Shown: piece by piece, positions 7,746 through 16,030 of the stretch | How positions within the stretch are numbered: the stretch's first letter is position 1 | Layout of the letters: each line of letters starts with the position of its first letter | Origin: Flavobacteriaceae bacterium | GTDB lineage: Bacteria; Bacteroidota; Bacteroidia; Flavobacteriales; Flavobacteriaceae | NCBI GenBank assembly: GCA_013043005.1 | Contig: JABDOZ010000175.1 | Location: forward strand, 1 to 35,566 | Direction: 5' to 3' | Length of the DNA: 35,566 nucleotides | Program-made: the position numbers and the translations under genes | The notes under the pieces: generated by a model | The model's database searches: none | The model's input: the letters and a program-made list of their open reading frames with translations, nothing else | Told to the model about the DNA's origin: nothing

Positions 7746-8693
7746 TTATAAATTCAATTTGTCTTTAATCAAGTAGCGATTCTGGTTTTGGTTAGAGCGT
7801 AAGATGACCTCACCTAAAAATCCAGCTACAAAAAATTGAGTACCAATAATCATTGTGGCCAAGGCTAAATAAAACTGTGGACGTGCTGTTATTAAACGAC
7901 CTGTAGTATTAAAAAACAGCTTATCTATTCCTAGATACAGAGCAAATCCAAACCCTAACACAAACATAATCACACCTAGAGAACCAAATAAATGCATGGG
8001 TCGTTTACCAAACCTAGACAGAAACCAAATAGTAACCAGATCAAGAAAGCCAATTCTAAATCGGTTCATACCATATTTGGTCTTCCCATATTTCCTTGCC
8101 TGATGTTTAACAATTTTTTCCCCAATATTTGTAAATCCTGCGTTTTTCGCCAAAACAGGAATATATCTATGCATTTCACCTCTTAGTTCAATATTTTTAA
8201 TAACAGATTTTTTAAAGGCCTTCAAACCACAGTTAAAATCATGAAGCTTTATTCCAGATGTTTTTCTAGCAGCCCAGTTAAAAAGTTTTGAAGGTATATT
8301 TTTAGTTAGCACCGAGTCATATCGCTTTTTTTTCCATCCAGAAACAAGGTCAAATCCTTGCTCAGAGATAAGATTATATAATTCAGGAATTTCTTTCGGA
8401 TTATCCTGAAGATCAGCATCCATAGTAATGACAACCTCTCCTTCAGCTTTTTCAAATCCAGCATGTAATGCTTGAGATTTTCCAAAGTTTTTTAAAAACT
8501 GAATTCCTTTTACTTGTTTGTTTTGTTTTGATAATTCTTTAATGGTCTCCCAAGAATGATCGGTGCTTCCATCATCTATAAAAATAATTTCATATGAAAA
8601 ACGATTGGATTGCATAACTTTTGCAATCCAATCATGTAATTCCTTTAAGGATTCTTTTTCGTTTAGTAGTGGTATGACTACTGAGACATCCAT
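7746..8693 (-). CDS. Glycosyltransferase family 2 (DPM1/GtrB/ArnC-like) with two C-terminal helices
   Basis: 315 residues. The GT-A catalytic domain occupies about the first 220, with IPLLNE at the N-terminus, IDDGSTD (about 39-45) and the metal-binding DADLQD (92-97). Two hydrophobic helices follow, at about 235-257 and 273-298. This architecture is that of enzymes that move a sugar from a nucleotide onto polyprenyl phosphate at the inner membrane (GtrB, ArnC, dolichyl-phosphate mannose synthase). The donor sugar cannot be read from the sequence. The gene starts 3 bases after the DUF4199 gene, so they form an operon. The mutase and exporter downstream are in the same direction and may act in the same envelope glycan route, but they have their own promoter candidate. 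Confidence 0.9.
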   Translation of the reverse strand: MDVSVVIPLLNEKESLKELHDWIAKVMQSNRFSYEIIFIDDGSTDHSWETIKELSKQNKQVKGIQFLKNFGKSQALHAGFEKAEGEVVITMDADLQDNPKEIPELYNLISEQGFDLVSGWKKKRYDSVLTKNIPSKLFNWAARKTSGIKLHDFNCGLKAFKKSVIKNIELRGEMHRYIPVLAKNAGFTNIGEKIVKHQARKYGKTKYGMNRFRIGFLDLVTIWFLSRFGKRPMHLFGSLGVIMFVLGFGFALYLGIDKLFFNTTGRLITARPQFYLALATMIIGTQFFVAGFLGEVILRSNQNQNRYLIKDKLNL

Positions 8694-8696
8694 AAA

Positions 8697-9212
8697 TTAT
8701 TCCTCTTTTTTCATGATTAAGCCACCTATTAAAGAGTAGATCAACCCAAAAAATGCACTTGCTGCAATCCAAATTGAAGAACCCACAATTGGATCCATAA
8801 ATTTCTCTACCATAGACATACTTTGATCTACTATTTCTTCAGTCATGTTTGGATTTTCAAGCATTTTATCCCTTACGGCTTCTTTCATTAGATCCATAAA
8901 CTCAGGATCAATAATATAGTTGAAAATTAATCCATAAATTACATAAACAATAGCACTTATCACTCCTATCAATACACCTATTTTTATGGCTTCACCTAAT
9001 CTCAATAAGTTGCCATTACTTTTTTTGTATTGAGAAATAGCGTAAATTACGACTACAGGGAATATTATGTAATATAACCATTGAGGCCATTGAACACCTT
9101 CTAATGCCATTCCCGTAACATAAGTAACCACTGCAATTGCAATCATTACGAGCCCGAGAATAAGACCATAGTTCATTGCAAATTTGCCTGGTGTCATTTT
9201 TTGTGTTTCCAT
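8697..9212 (-). CDS. DUF4199 family membrane protein
   Basis: 171 residues with four hydrophobic segments at about 13-33, 40-58, 73-95 and 140-165, and a charged loop of about 40 residues between the third and fourth. This fits DUF4199, a Bacteroidota inner-membrane family of unknown function. It is the first gene of a two-gene operon with the glycosyltransferase. That pairing suggests, but does not show, a role linked to lipid-linked sugar synthesis. Confidence 0.8.
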   Translation of the reverse strand: METQKMTPGKFAMNYGLILGLVMIAIAVVTYVTGMALEGVQWPQWLYYIIFPVVVIYAISQYKKSNGNLLRLGEAIKIGVLIGVISAIVYVIYGLIFNYIIDPEFMDLMKEAVRDKMLENPNMTEEIVDQSMSMVEKFMDPIVGSSIWIAASAFFGLIYSLIGGLIMKKEE

Positions 9213-9247
9213 TCTTTTGATTGTTTAGTTTCTATAAAGTTAGTTAA

Positions 9248-9255
9248 CAAATATA
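9248..9255 (-). promoter_or_regulatory. Candidate -7 element for DUF4199-glycosyltransferase operon
   Basis: Minus-strand TATATTTG, matching TAnnTTTG, 36 bases before the DUF4199 start. The TTG partner at 19-21 bases is missing. Confidence 0.4.
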
Positions 9256-9300
9256 GCAAATCGTTACATAAACTTTTAGAATTAAATATCTAAAATATTA

Positions 9301-9330
9301 TTGCAGTTATCTAAAAATTAATTAAATTTG
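9301..9330 (+). promoter_or_regulatory. Canonical Bacteroidota sigma-A promoter of rpmE2
   Basis: TTG at 9301-9303, a spacer of exactly 19 bases, then TAAATTTG at 9323-9330. Both boxes and the spacing match the known Bacteroidota consensus. Transcription should begin near 9337, about 32 bases before the start codon. Confidence 0.75.
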
Positions 9331-9368
9331 CAGCTCGAAAAAAGTTAAGAAGTATTATTGAATTAGAG

Positions 9369-9620
9369 ATGAAAAAAGATATACATCCAAAGAATTACAG
9401 ATTAGTAGCATTTAAAGATATGTCAAACGACGATGTATTTTTAACTAAATCTACAGCAAACACAAGTGAAACCATTGATGTTGATGGGGTTGAATATCCT
9501 TTAGTAAAAATGGAGATTTCAAGAACTTCACATCCCTATTATACAGGTAAATCTAAATTGGTTGATACTGCCGGACGTATTGATAAGTTCAAAAACAAGT
9601 ATGCTAAGTTTAAAAAATAA
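9369..9620 (+). CDS. rpmE2: 50S ribosomal protein L31 type B
   Basis: 83 residues, beginning [11 protein letters not shown] and containing [11 protein letters not shown] and [14 protein letters not shown], all hallmarks of L31. There is no cysteine, so it lacks the zinc-binding CxxC pairs of type A L31 and is the zinc-independent type B form, which is also longer. It is a component of the large ribosomal subunit at the subunit bridge. It has its own canonical promoter and a strong terminator directly downstream, so it is transcribed mostly alone. Confidence 0.97.
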   Translation: MKKDIHPKNYRLVAFKDMSNDDVFLTKSTANTSETIDVDGVEYPLVKMEISRTSHPYYTGKSKLVDTAGRIDKFKNKYAKFKK

Positions 9621-9644
9621 GCTAGCAACAAAATATATTTTATG

Positions 9645-9680
9645 AAAGCCTTTCTACTATAGAAAGGCTTTTTTATTTTT
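9645..9680 (+). terminator. Intrinsic terminator after rpmE2
   Basis: An 11-bp perfect stem, AAAGCCTTTCT at 9645-9655 with AGAAAGGCTTT at 9661-9671, a 5-base loop, then TTTATTTTT. Confidence 0.9.
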
Positions 9681-9696
9681 ACACAAAAGCATACAC

Positions 9697-10878
9697 ATGA
9701 ATTATATTCTTTTTGATGGTCCTTTCAGGAATAACCTTTTACCATTTACTTATACGCGACCAGTTGCTGAAATAAGAATTGGGATATTAACTATTAGGGA
9801 GAAGTGGGAACGGTATTTAGGATCTACAACAACAACAATTACAGAGGATTATTTGTCTGATAAGTATCCAATGGTTGAAATGGATGAGAATGTCATGATA
9901 AATGCATCTTTTTTACCAAATACTGAATTAGTTGGATTAGTTGAAGAACTTAAAGAAAATCAAGCCATTTTTAAGGATGAAGATGTTATAGCTTTTTACT
10001 CTAAAGATACCCAAGAAGATATCGATTTTAAGCAATATGATGCCATTGAATTTAATGAAAATGTTCTGAAAGTAGAAAATACCTGGGATATTTTTGCAAA
10101 AAACGGTGATGCTATTCAGAATGATTTTGAATTGATCACTAAAAACCGAAAATCTAATCCCATACCTAAATCTATAAACGTACTCAATGCAAAAAATGTT
10201 TTTATTGAAGAAGGCGTAAAATTGGAATTTGCTACGTTAAATGCTAGTACAGGTCCTATATATATTGGCAAGAATACTCAAATAATGGAAGGAAGCATAA
10301 TAAGAGGTCCATTTGCATTATGTGAAGGGGCAATAGTAAAAATGGGGTCGAAAGTCTATGGACCAACAACAGCAGGACCTCATTGCAGAATTGGCGGAGA
10401 GGTAAACAATTCAGTGCTTTTTGCTTATTCTAATAAAGGTCATGAAGGGTTTTTAGGAAATTCTGTGCTTGGAGAATGGTGTAATATAGGTGCCGACACT
10501 AATACATCTAACCTAAAAAACAACTATGCTGAAGTACGATTGTGGGATTATAAAACCGAAGGATTTGCAAAAACCGGACTGCAATTCTGTGGACTCATGA
10601 TGGGTGATCACAGTAAGTGTGGAATTAACACCATGTTTAATACAGGAACTGTAGTAGGAGTAAGTGCTAATATTTTTGGAAGTGGATTCCCTCGTAATTT
10701 TATACCTAGTTTTAGTTGGGGTGGTAGCAGCGGATTTACAACCTATTTAACTAAAAAAGCATTTGAAGTTGCAAAAGTTGTTATGCAAAGACGTAAGGTT
10801 ACTTTCTCAAAACAAGATGAGGCAATTTTGACACATGTATTTGAAGAAACAAAAAAATTCAGAAAGCAGGACAGCTAA
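9697..10878 (+). CDS. GlmU-like sugar nucleotidyltransferase family protein with left-handed beta-helix
   Basis: 393 residues. The N-terminus (MNYILFDGPFRNNLLPFTYTRPVAEIRIG) and the C-terminal hexapeptide repeats (IYIGKNTQIMEGSIIRGP, then CNIGADTNTSN) match the Bacteroidota GlmU-like family. In Bacteroidota this is annotated as a combined UDP-GlcNAc diphosphorylase and glucosamine-1-phosphate acetyltransferase. The canonical LxAGxGTRM nucleotide-binding signature of GlmU is not seen. The C-terminal beta-helix is well formed and should be an acyltransferase-type trimer domain. The gene sits right after rpmE2 and its terminator. Its stop overlaps the stop of the convergent gene by 4 bases. Whether it is the cell's true GlmU or a related sugar acyltransferase is open. 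Confidence 0.85.
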   Translation: MNYILFDGPFRNNLLPFTYTRPVAEIRIGILTIREKWERYLGSTTTTITEDYLSDKYPMVEMDENVMINASFLPNTELVGLVEELKENQAIFKDEDVIAFYSKDTQEDIDFKQYDAIEFNENVLKVENTWDIFAKNGDAIQNDFELITKNRKSNPIPKSINVLNAKNVFIEEGVKLEFATLNASTGPIYIGKNTQIMEGSIIRGPFALCEGAIVKMGSKVYGPTTAGPHCRIGGEVNNSVLFAYSNKGHEGFLGNSVLGEWCNIGADTNTSNLKNNYAEVRLWDYKTEGFAKTGLQFCGLMMGDHSKCGINTMFNTGTVVGVSANIFGSGFPRNFIPSFSWGGSSGFTTYLTKKAFEVAKVVMQRRKVTFSKQDEAILTHVFEETKKFRKQDS

Positions 10879-12503
10879 TTCTTTCTAACTCTTTTTAGGT
10901 CCAGCAGATTTATTGGATTAATTCCGAGTCCTTCAATATCTTTACGAGTAAATCTTACGACTTCATCATAATACAACGGAACCATAATAGCCCTTTGCAT
11001 AGCTATAGAATCCATTGTTGTGTATAATTTTTTTCTTTGTTGGATATCCGCAATTGTAAAAGATTTATCATACAAACTATCAAACAGAGTATCTTTAAAA
11101 TGAAAATAATTTGATCCGTTGGGAGCAAAATTCTTACTGTAAAATATTGACAAATAGTTTTCTGCATCCAGATAGTCCGCAATCCATGAACTTCTGAACA
11201 TATCAACTTTACCGTTTGACCTGGCACTTCTTAATGATGCTTCCGGCATGACATCCAAATTTATTATCAGCCCCGCTTTTTCAAGTTCTTGTTGTATAAA
11301 TTCGCAAAAACTTAAGTAATTACTGGTTGTTGCTAGAGTTATTTCCGGTTTGGATATTCCACTTTCTTGCTTAAATTGCTCTACTAGCTGTTTTGCTTTT
11401 TCAGGTTGATATGAAAAACCTACAGACTCATCGTGACCTTGAAGGCCTATTGGAATAAATCCACCGTAAGCAGGATTTCCAATTCCATTGCGTAAATAGA
11501 TCATCATTTTATTTCTATCAAAGCCATAGTTAATAGCTTTTCTAATTAATTCTGATTGTATTTCTGGTGTACTGGAATCTAGATAAAATCCCAGATACTC
11601 AGAGTTTAAATATGGACCTCGAATCATATTTACGGTTTGAGCATATTTTTCTCGCAATCGTCCATCTCCAGTAAGCAGTTCATCTTTGTAAGAAGCATCT
11701 AAACTGTTTAAAAAATCAATGTTTCCCTGAGCAAATTGTAAGAACTCACTTTGTTTGTCTGGTAAAAATGTAATGGCAACAGCCTCTAAATATGGCAATA
11801 TTTTTCCCTTAGAATCTTTTTCAAAATACAGGTTATTCCTTCTAAAAATGAGTTTAATATTCTCTTCCCAGCGTTTAAACTTAAAAGGTCCAGTACCAAC
11901 AGGATTAGACCGGAATTCACTACCATAATGTTCAACTATTTCTTTAGGTACAACAGAGCAGTATTTCATTGATAACAATCCAATAAATGCGGGGAATGGC
12001 TGCTTTAGTTTAATTTGGAAAACAGTATCATTAATAGCATAAAAATCATCAACTTTATTTAACACCCAACTTCCGGGAGCAGCTACATTTTCATCCCTTA
12101 AACGATTTAAACTATAGTGGAAATCTTCAGCCACTACAAGTCTTGTTGAATCTTTTCCGAATAGGGAATGTTTGTGGAAATAAACATCATTGCGTAAAGA
12201 AAATGTATATGTCAAAGCATCCTCTGAAATCGTCCAGCTTTTTGCAATGCTTGGAACAATGTTCAAGAGGCTATCCATTTCAACCAAACTATTAAATAAT
12301 TGATTGGCTACCCAAGTATCTTGTAATGTCCTTGAAAATGCCGGATCCAGAGTGTTAATATTTGCATGCTCATTATATCTGAAAACTAAATGATCTTTAT
12401 TTGATTTTGATGAGTTTTTGCAATTAACAAATAATAAAAACCCACAACTAATTGATAGGTAAACAATTAAATACCATAATCGAATTGATCTCAACTTTAT
12501 CAT
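10875..12503 (-). CDS. Peptide/nickel-type ABC substrate-binding lipoprotein (SBP family 5)
   Basis: 542 residues. The N-terminus has a signal ending in a LFVNC lipobox, so the protein is lipid-anchored. The mature protein resembles OppA/DppA (SBP_bac_5): DPAFSRTLQDTWVANQLFNSL near the start, WTISEDALTYTFSLRNDVYFH, NPVGTGPFKFKRW, and a C-terminal region with YSKNFAPNGSNYFHF. These proteins deliver peptides to an inner-membrane ABC transporter. No permease or ATPase genes are next to it, so the partner is elsewhere or the protein acts alone. It is divergent from mtaB, with only 45 bases between the starts, and convergent with the GlmU-like gene (4-base overlap of stop ends). Confidence 0.9.
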   Translation of the reverse strand: MIKLRSIRLWYLIVYLSISCGFLLFVNCKNSSKSNKDHLVFRYNEHANINTLDPAFSRTLQDTWVANQLFNSLVEMDSLLNIVPSIAKSWTISEDALTYTFSLRNDVYFHKHSLFGKDSTRLVVAEDFHYSLNRLRDENVAAPGSWVLNKVDDFYAINDTVFQIKLKQPFPAFIGLLSMKYCSVVPKEIVEHYGSEFRSNPVGTGPFKFKRWEENIKLIFRRNNLYFEKDSKGKILPYLEAVAITFLPDKQSEFLQFAQGNIDFLNSLDASYKDELLTGDGRLREKYAQTVNMIRGPYLNSEYLGFYLDSSTPEIQSELIRKAINYGFDRNKMMIYLRNGIGNPAYGGFIPIGLQGHDESVGFSYQPEKAKQLVEQFKQESGISKPEITLATTSNYLSFCEFIQQELEKAGLIINLDVMPEASLRSARSNGKVDMFRSSWIADYLDAENYLSIFYSKNFAPNGSNYFHFKDTLFDSLYDKSFTIADIQQRKKLYTTMDSIAMQRAIMVPLYYDEVVRFTRKDIEGLGINPINLLDLKRVRKN

Positions 12504-12518
12504 ATAATTTATTAGTTG

Positions 12519-12526
12519 TAAATTTG
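12519..12526 (+). promoter_or_regulatory. Candidate -7 element for mtaB
   Basis: TAAATTTG, a full TAnnTTTG match, 22 bases before the mtaB start. At the expected upstream position the sequence is TTA or TTT rather than TTG. Confidence 0.45.
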
Positions 12527-12548
12527 CACGCTTGGTAAAAATACAAGA

Positions 12549-13880
12549 ATGATTGCTAGGAAAAAAGTTGCTTTTTATACTTTAGGTTGTAAACTTAATT
12601 TTTCAGAAACATCTACCATTGCTCGAGGCTTTAAAAATGAAGGTTTTGATCGTGTAGATTTTACTGATATAGCGGATATTTATGTCATTAACACCTGTTC
12701 TGTAACTGAAAATGCGGATAAGCGTTTTAAGACTATTGTTAAACAAGCTCAAAAATCAAATCCCTATGCATTTATTGCCGCTATTGGATGTTATGCTCAA
12801 TTGAAGCCAGAAGAGTTGGCAAATGTTAATGGCGTTGACCTAGTCCTGGGAGCCACAGAAAAATTCAAGATCACAGATTACTTAAATGATCTTTCCAAAA
12901 ATGATTTTGGTGAAATACATTCCTGCGAAATTGAAGAAGCTGATTTCTATGTAGGCAGTTATTCTATTGGCGATAGGACAAGAGCGTTTTTAAAAGTTCA
13001 GGATGGTTGCGACTACAAATGTACCTATTGCACAATACCTTTAGCAAGAGGTATTTCCAGAAGTGATACTTTGCAGAATGTCCTAAAAAATGCAAAGGAA
13101 ATCTCCGAACAAAATATAAAGGAAATAGTATTAACTGGAGTTAACATTGGAGATTACGGTAAAGGAGAATTTGGCAACAAAAAACACGAGCATACATTTT
13201 TAGATCTGGTAAAGGAACTTGATAAAGTAGAAGGAATAGAAAGATTACGTATTTCTTCTATTGAACCAAATTTATTGAAAAATGAAACGATTGATCTAGT
13301 TTCCAAATCCAGAGCTTTTGTACCGCATTTTCATATTCCATTGCAAAGTGGAAGCAATGAATTGCTCAAATTAATGAAACGACGCTATTCAAGAGAATTA
13401 TATGTTGACAGAGTGAATAAGATAAAGCAGGTTATGCCACATGCTTGCATTGGCATTGATGTTATTGTAGGTTTCCCTGGCGAAACGGATGAGTTGTTTT
13501 TAGAAACCTATAATTTCTTAAATGAATTGGACGTTTCATATTTACATGTATTCACCTATTCTGAAAGGGATAATACCGAAGCAGCAGAAATGATTGATGT
13601 GGTGCCAAAAAACATTCGATCAAAGCGAAGTAAAATGTTAAGAGGCTTGTCTGTTAAAAAAAGAAGAGCTTTTTATGAAAGTCAATTAGGCGCGACTAGA
13701 ACTGTATTATTTGAAGGTGAAAATAAAGAAGGGTATATTAATGGATTTACCGAAAATTATGTCAAGGTTAAAGCTCCGTGGAATCCTGAATTGGTCAATA
13801 CACTTCATGATGTAACACTAAACGGTATTGATGAAGATGGTTTGGTTCGTTTTGAATTTGCTGAACAACATGTTGCCTAA
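12549..13880 (+). CDS. mtaB: tRNA t6A37 methylthiotransferase MtaB
   Basis: 443 residues, a radical-SAM methylthiotransferase that converts t6A to ms2t6A at position 37 of ANN-decoding tRNAs. The N-terminal MTTase domain holds three cluster cysteines: Cys14 in LGCKLN, Cys50 in NTCSVT and Cys81 in GCYAQ. The radical-SAM cluster is CDYKCTYC (Cys 154, 158, 161). GVNIGDYG and the GFPGETDE segment follow, and a TRAM-type RNA-binding domain fills the C-terminus. LGCKLN rather than LGCxxN of the MiaB/RimO type, together with QDGCDYKCTYCTIPLARG-like flanks, favours MtaB. A terminator follows directly. Confidence 0.95.
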   Translation: MIARKKVAFYTLGCKLNFSETSTIARGFKNEGFDRVDFTDIADIYVINTCSVTENADKRFKTIVKQAQKSNPYAFIAAIGCYAQLKPEELANVNGVDLVLGATEKFKITDYLNDLSKNDFGEIHSCEIEEADFYVGSYSIGDRTRAFLKVQDGCDYKCTYCTIPLARGISRSDTLQNVLKNAKEISEQNIKEIVLTGVNIGDYGKGEFGNKKHEHTFLDLVKELDKVEGIERLRISSIEPNLLKNETIDLVSKSRAFVPHFHIPLQSGSNELLKLMKRRYSRELYVDRVNKIKQVMPHACIGIDVIVGFPGETDELFLETYNFLNELDVSYLHVFTYSERDNTEAAEMIDVVPKNIRSKRSKMLRGLSVKKRRAFYESQLGATRTVLFEGENKEGYINGFTENYVKVKAPWNPELVNTLHDVTLNGIDEDGLVRFEFAEQHVA

Positions 13881-13882
13881 AA

Positions 13883-13908
13883 AAAGCCAAAACGATTGCT
13901 TTGGCTTT
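13883..13908. terminator. Bidirectional terminator between mtaB and the GNAT-like gene
   Basis: Stem AAAGCCAAA (13883-13891) with TTTGGCTTT (13900-13908), 9 perfect pairs and an 8-base loop. It lies between two convergent genes. Confidence 0.8.
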
Positions 13909-13926
13909 GATATATTTAGAATTTAA

Positions 13927-14223
13927 TCAAATTCTTACTCCAACAGGTAACATTCTTTTGTACTGCCTGTTTCTCCTAACAAATTTTGCAATTTCAGGAC
14001 TTGTTGGAACAATACTCAAATTACGTTCGCTAATATTTTCAAAAACTGCTTTTAAGAAATCCTCTTGAAAATTTTCAGCTATAACCCCTTCTGGAATAAT
14101 GAGTTTTGTCAGAAAGATTTTTCGTTCCTGTAGTGAATATTCAATTTTTGCTAATTTGCCATCCACTTTAAATTCAAATTGTCTTAAAAATTCATTATCC
14201 ACTAATTCTGCAGCATTTATCAT
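13927..14223 (-). CDS. Small GNAT-like protein (YjdJ/N-acetyltransferase type)
   Basis: 98 residues. The pattern of N-terminal residues (FEFKVDGKLAKIEYSLQERKIFLTKLIIPE), followed by FLKAVFENISERNLSIVPTSPEIAKFVRRN, resembles the small GCN5-related acetyltransferase group of YjdJ and plant At1g77540. In that group the usual middle reads G-x-G-I/V-A-x-x-L. Here the acetyl-CoA loop RxxGxG/A is not visible and is replaced by VIAENFQEDFLKAV, so catalytic activity is doubtful. The C-terminal region of YjdJ proteins (P-x-C-x-Y-V-x-x-F) is echoed by PTSPEIAKFVRRN, with serine in place of cysteine. Transcribed alone, convergent with mtaB. Confidence 0.65.
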   Translation of the reverse strand: MINAAELVDNEFLRQFEFKVDGKLAKIEYSLQERKIFLTKLIIPEGVIAENFQEDFLKAVFENISERNLSIVPTSPEIAKFVRRNRQYKRMLPVGVRI

Positions 14224-14313
14224 TATAATATGTTTTAAATCAAATAATTATCGGAGTATTTGGTAATTATTTAAATATGATGATTTCTTAATAAAACTTG
14301 GAACAGAAATATT

Positions 14314-14321
14314 TATTTTTG
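14314..14321 (+). promoter_or_regulatory. Candidate -7 element for the alpha/beta hydrolase operon
   Basis: TATTTTTG, matching TAnnTTTG, 58 bases before the hydrolase start. The nearest TTG (14298-14300) leaves a spacer of only 13 bases. Confidence 0.35.
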
Positions 14322-14378
14322 CATAGCAAATTTACAAAAAAAAAGTTTTAAGTTAAAGCTTTTAAGGGTTATTATCAT

Positions 14379-15041
14379 ATGTCTAGGGAGTTAATTAATG
14401 TATATTTAATGCCAGGGATGGCAGCAAATCCAAGCATATTTGAGCATATACAATTGCCTGATGATAAATTTAAGATCCATTGGTTAAAATGGATCATGCC
14501 TTTAATTGATGAAACTATGGCGAACTATGCTAAAAGAATGACTAAACAAATTAAGCATGAGAATATAGTTTTACTAGGTGTTTCTTTTGGTGGAATTTTG
14601 GTCCAGGAAATAAGCAAATATGTTAGTGTACGTCAGCTTTTTGTTGTTTCAAGTATTGTATGTAATAAACAAATACCGAAGCGATTCAAAATAGCTAAAA
14701 AAACAAAAGCTTATAAATTATTACCAACTCAATTAATTGGTAGTATTGATCTGCTGGCAAAGTATGCATTTGGGGAATTCATCATAAAACGGATAAACCT
14801 TTATCGTAAATACCTGTCAGTAACTGATAAAATATATTTAGATTGGGCGATAAAACAAATGGTTTATTGGAATCAAGAAATACCTCCCAATGGAGTAATA
14901 CAGATTCATGGAGATAAAGATGGTGTTTTTACAAATTCCTGTGATGAAAAATGTATTGTTGTTAAAGGGGGAACCCACATTATGATAATCAACAAATACA
15001 AATGGTTTAACGAAAATTTGCCGAAACTAATTTTAAATTAG
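14379..15041 (+). CDS. Alpha/beta hydrolase fold protein
   Basis: 220 residues. A nucleophile elbow GVSFGG is seen with Ser at about residue 69. The candidate acid lies in HGDKDGVF (about 178-185) and the catalytic His in GGTHIMI (about 200). The opening VYLMPGMAANPSIFEHI matches cytoplasmic alpha/beta hydrolases with an oxyanion-hole PGM/PGL motif. No signal peptide is present. The triad appears complete, but the substrate cannot be read; small esterase or thioesterase activity is likely. It is followed 57 bases later by the lytic transglycosylase in the same direction. Confidence 0.8.
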   Translation: MSRELINVYLMPGMAANPSIFEHIQLPDDKFKIHWLKWIMPLIDETMANYAKRMTKQIKHENIVLLGVSFGGILVQEISKYVSVRQLFVVSSIVCNKQIPKRFKIAKKTKAYKLLPTQLIGSIDLLAKYAFGEFIIKRINLYRKYLSVTDKIYLDWAIKQMVYWNQEIPPNGVIQIHGDKDGVFTNSCDEKCIVVKGGTHIMIINKYKWFNENLPKLILN

Positions 15042-15098
15042 CTTACTATTTTTTTGGCGTATTATTACTTATACTTATATTTATCCAAACTTTACATT

Positions 15099-16028
15099 AT
15101 GCGATTAATACAAAAGACCCTGTCATTTATCGGCTTAATGAGTTTAGTTGGATTGCTAATTTATGCAGTTCAGGATGCTCCAACCGATGAAAACTTCGAA
15201 AAAAAACTAATAAACGATTACAATGTTTATGCCTTGCAAGTTCCAGATTATTTAGAATTTGCTGGTGAACAAATGCCTCTTGAAAACCCTGATATTCTAG
15301 AAAGAATGGACAGAGAGCTTCTCGTAAATACATATTGGCAATCAAACGGATTACTTATGTTTAAGCGATCTCAAAAGTACTTTCCAATTATTGAGCCAAT
15401 ACTGGAGAAAAATGGAATTCCAGATGATTTCAAATATCTGGCTGTCATAGAAAGTGGATTGACTAATGCTTCATCGCCAGCTGGAGCCAAGGGAGTTTGG
15501 CAAATTTTAAAAGGTACAGGTCGTGAATATGGATTAGAAGTCAATGCAAATGTTGATGAGCGCTATCATATTGAAAAAGCAACAGAAGTAGCCTGTCAAT
15601 ATTTAAAGAAGTCTAAAGAACGATTTGGGTCCTGGACATTAGCTGCAGCTGCTTATAATGGTGGCAATTCGGGAATATCAAGAAGGTTAGAAGCACAAAA
15701 AGTAACTAATTATTATGACTTATTGTTAGGTGAAGAAACCGGAAGATATGTGTTCAGAATAGTTGCACTTAAAGAAATTTTGAATAATCCTCAGAAATAT
15801 GGATTCAACTACAGACAGAAGGATCTTTATTTCAGAATTCCTACATATCAGGTTCAAGTTGATTCAGCAGTAACTGATTTTGCGAAGTTCTCTGAAGAAT
15901 TTGGTATCAATTATAAAATACTGAAAATCCATAATCCTTGGTTACGAGAGCCACACCTCAATAATAAATCAGGAAGAAAATATAACATTGAAATTCCGGA
16001 AAAAGGATACTACAATACCAAACCTTAA
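15099..16028 (+). CDS. Lytic transglycosylase (SLT/MltD-like)
   Basis: About 309 residues from the ATG at 15099. The upstream TTG at 15054 would add a tail with no role. The N-terminus MRLIQKTLSFIGLMSLVGLLIYA is a signal peptide or membrane anchor. The SLT domain holds the catalytic Glu in AVIESGL, followed by SPAGAKGVWQIL and, farther on, AAAYNGG, the family 1 lytic transglycosylase motifs. It cleaves peptidoglycan glycan strands in the periplasm, forming anhydro-muramyl ends. The C-terminus (FRIPTYQVQVDSAVTDFAKFSEEFGINYKILKIHNPWL) resembles the region that precedes LysM in MltD, but a clear LysM repeat is not visible. It is 2 bases upstream of the TSUP gene. Confidence 0.88.
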   Translation: MRLIQKTLSFIGLMSLVGLLIYAVQDAPTDENFEKKLINDYNVYALQVPDYLEFAGEQMPLENPDILERMDRELLVNTYWQSNGLLMFKRSQKYFPIIEPILEKNGIPDDFKYLAVIESGLTNASSPAGAKGVWQILKGTGREYGLEVNANVDERYHIEKATEVACQYLKKSKERFGSWTLAAAAYNGGNSGISRRLEAQKVTNYYDLLLGEETGRYVFRIVALKEILNNPQKYGFNYRQKDLYFRIPTYQVQVDSAVTDFAKFSEEFGINYKILKIHNPWLREPHLNNKSGRKYNIEIPEKGYYNTKP

Positions 16029-16030
16029 CT

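Noticed and set aside
10875-12503. Complete peptide ABC importer operon
   Set aside because: Only the binding lipoprotein is present; neither neighbour encodes a permease or ATPase of the Opp/Dpp type.
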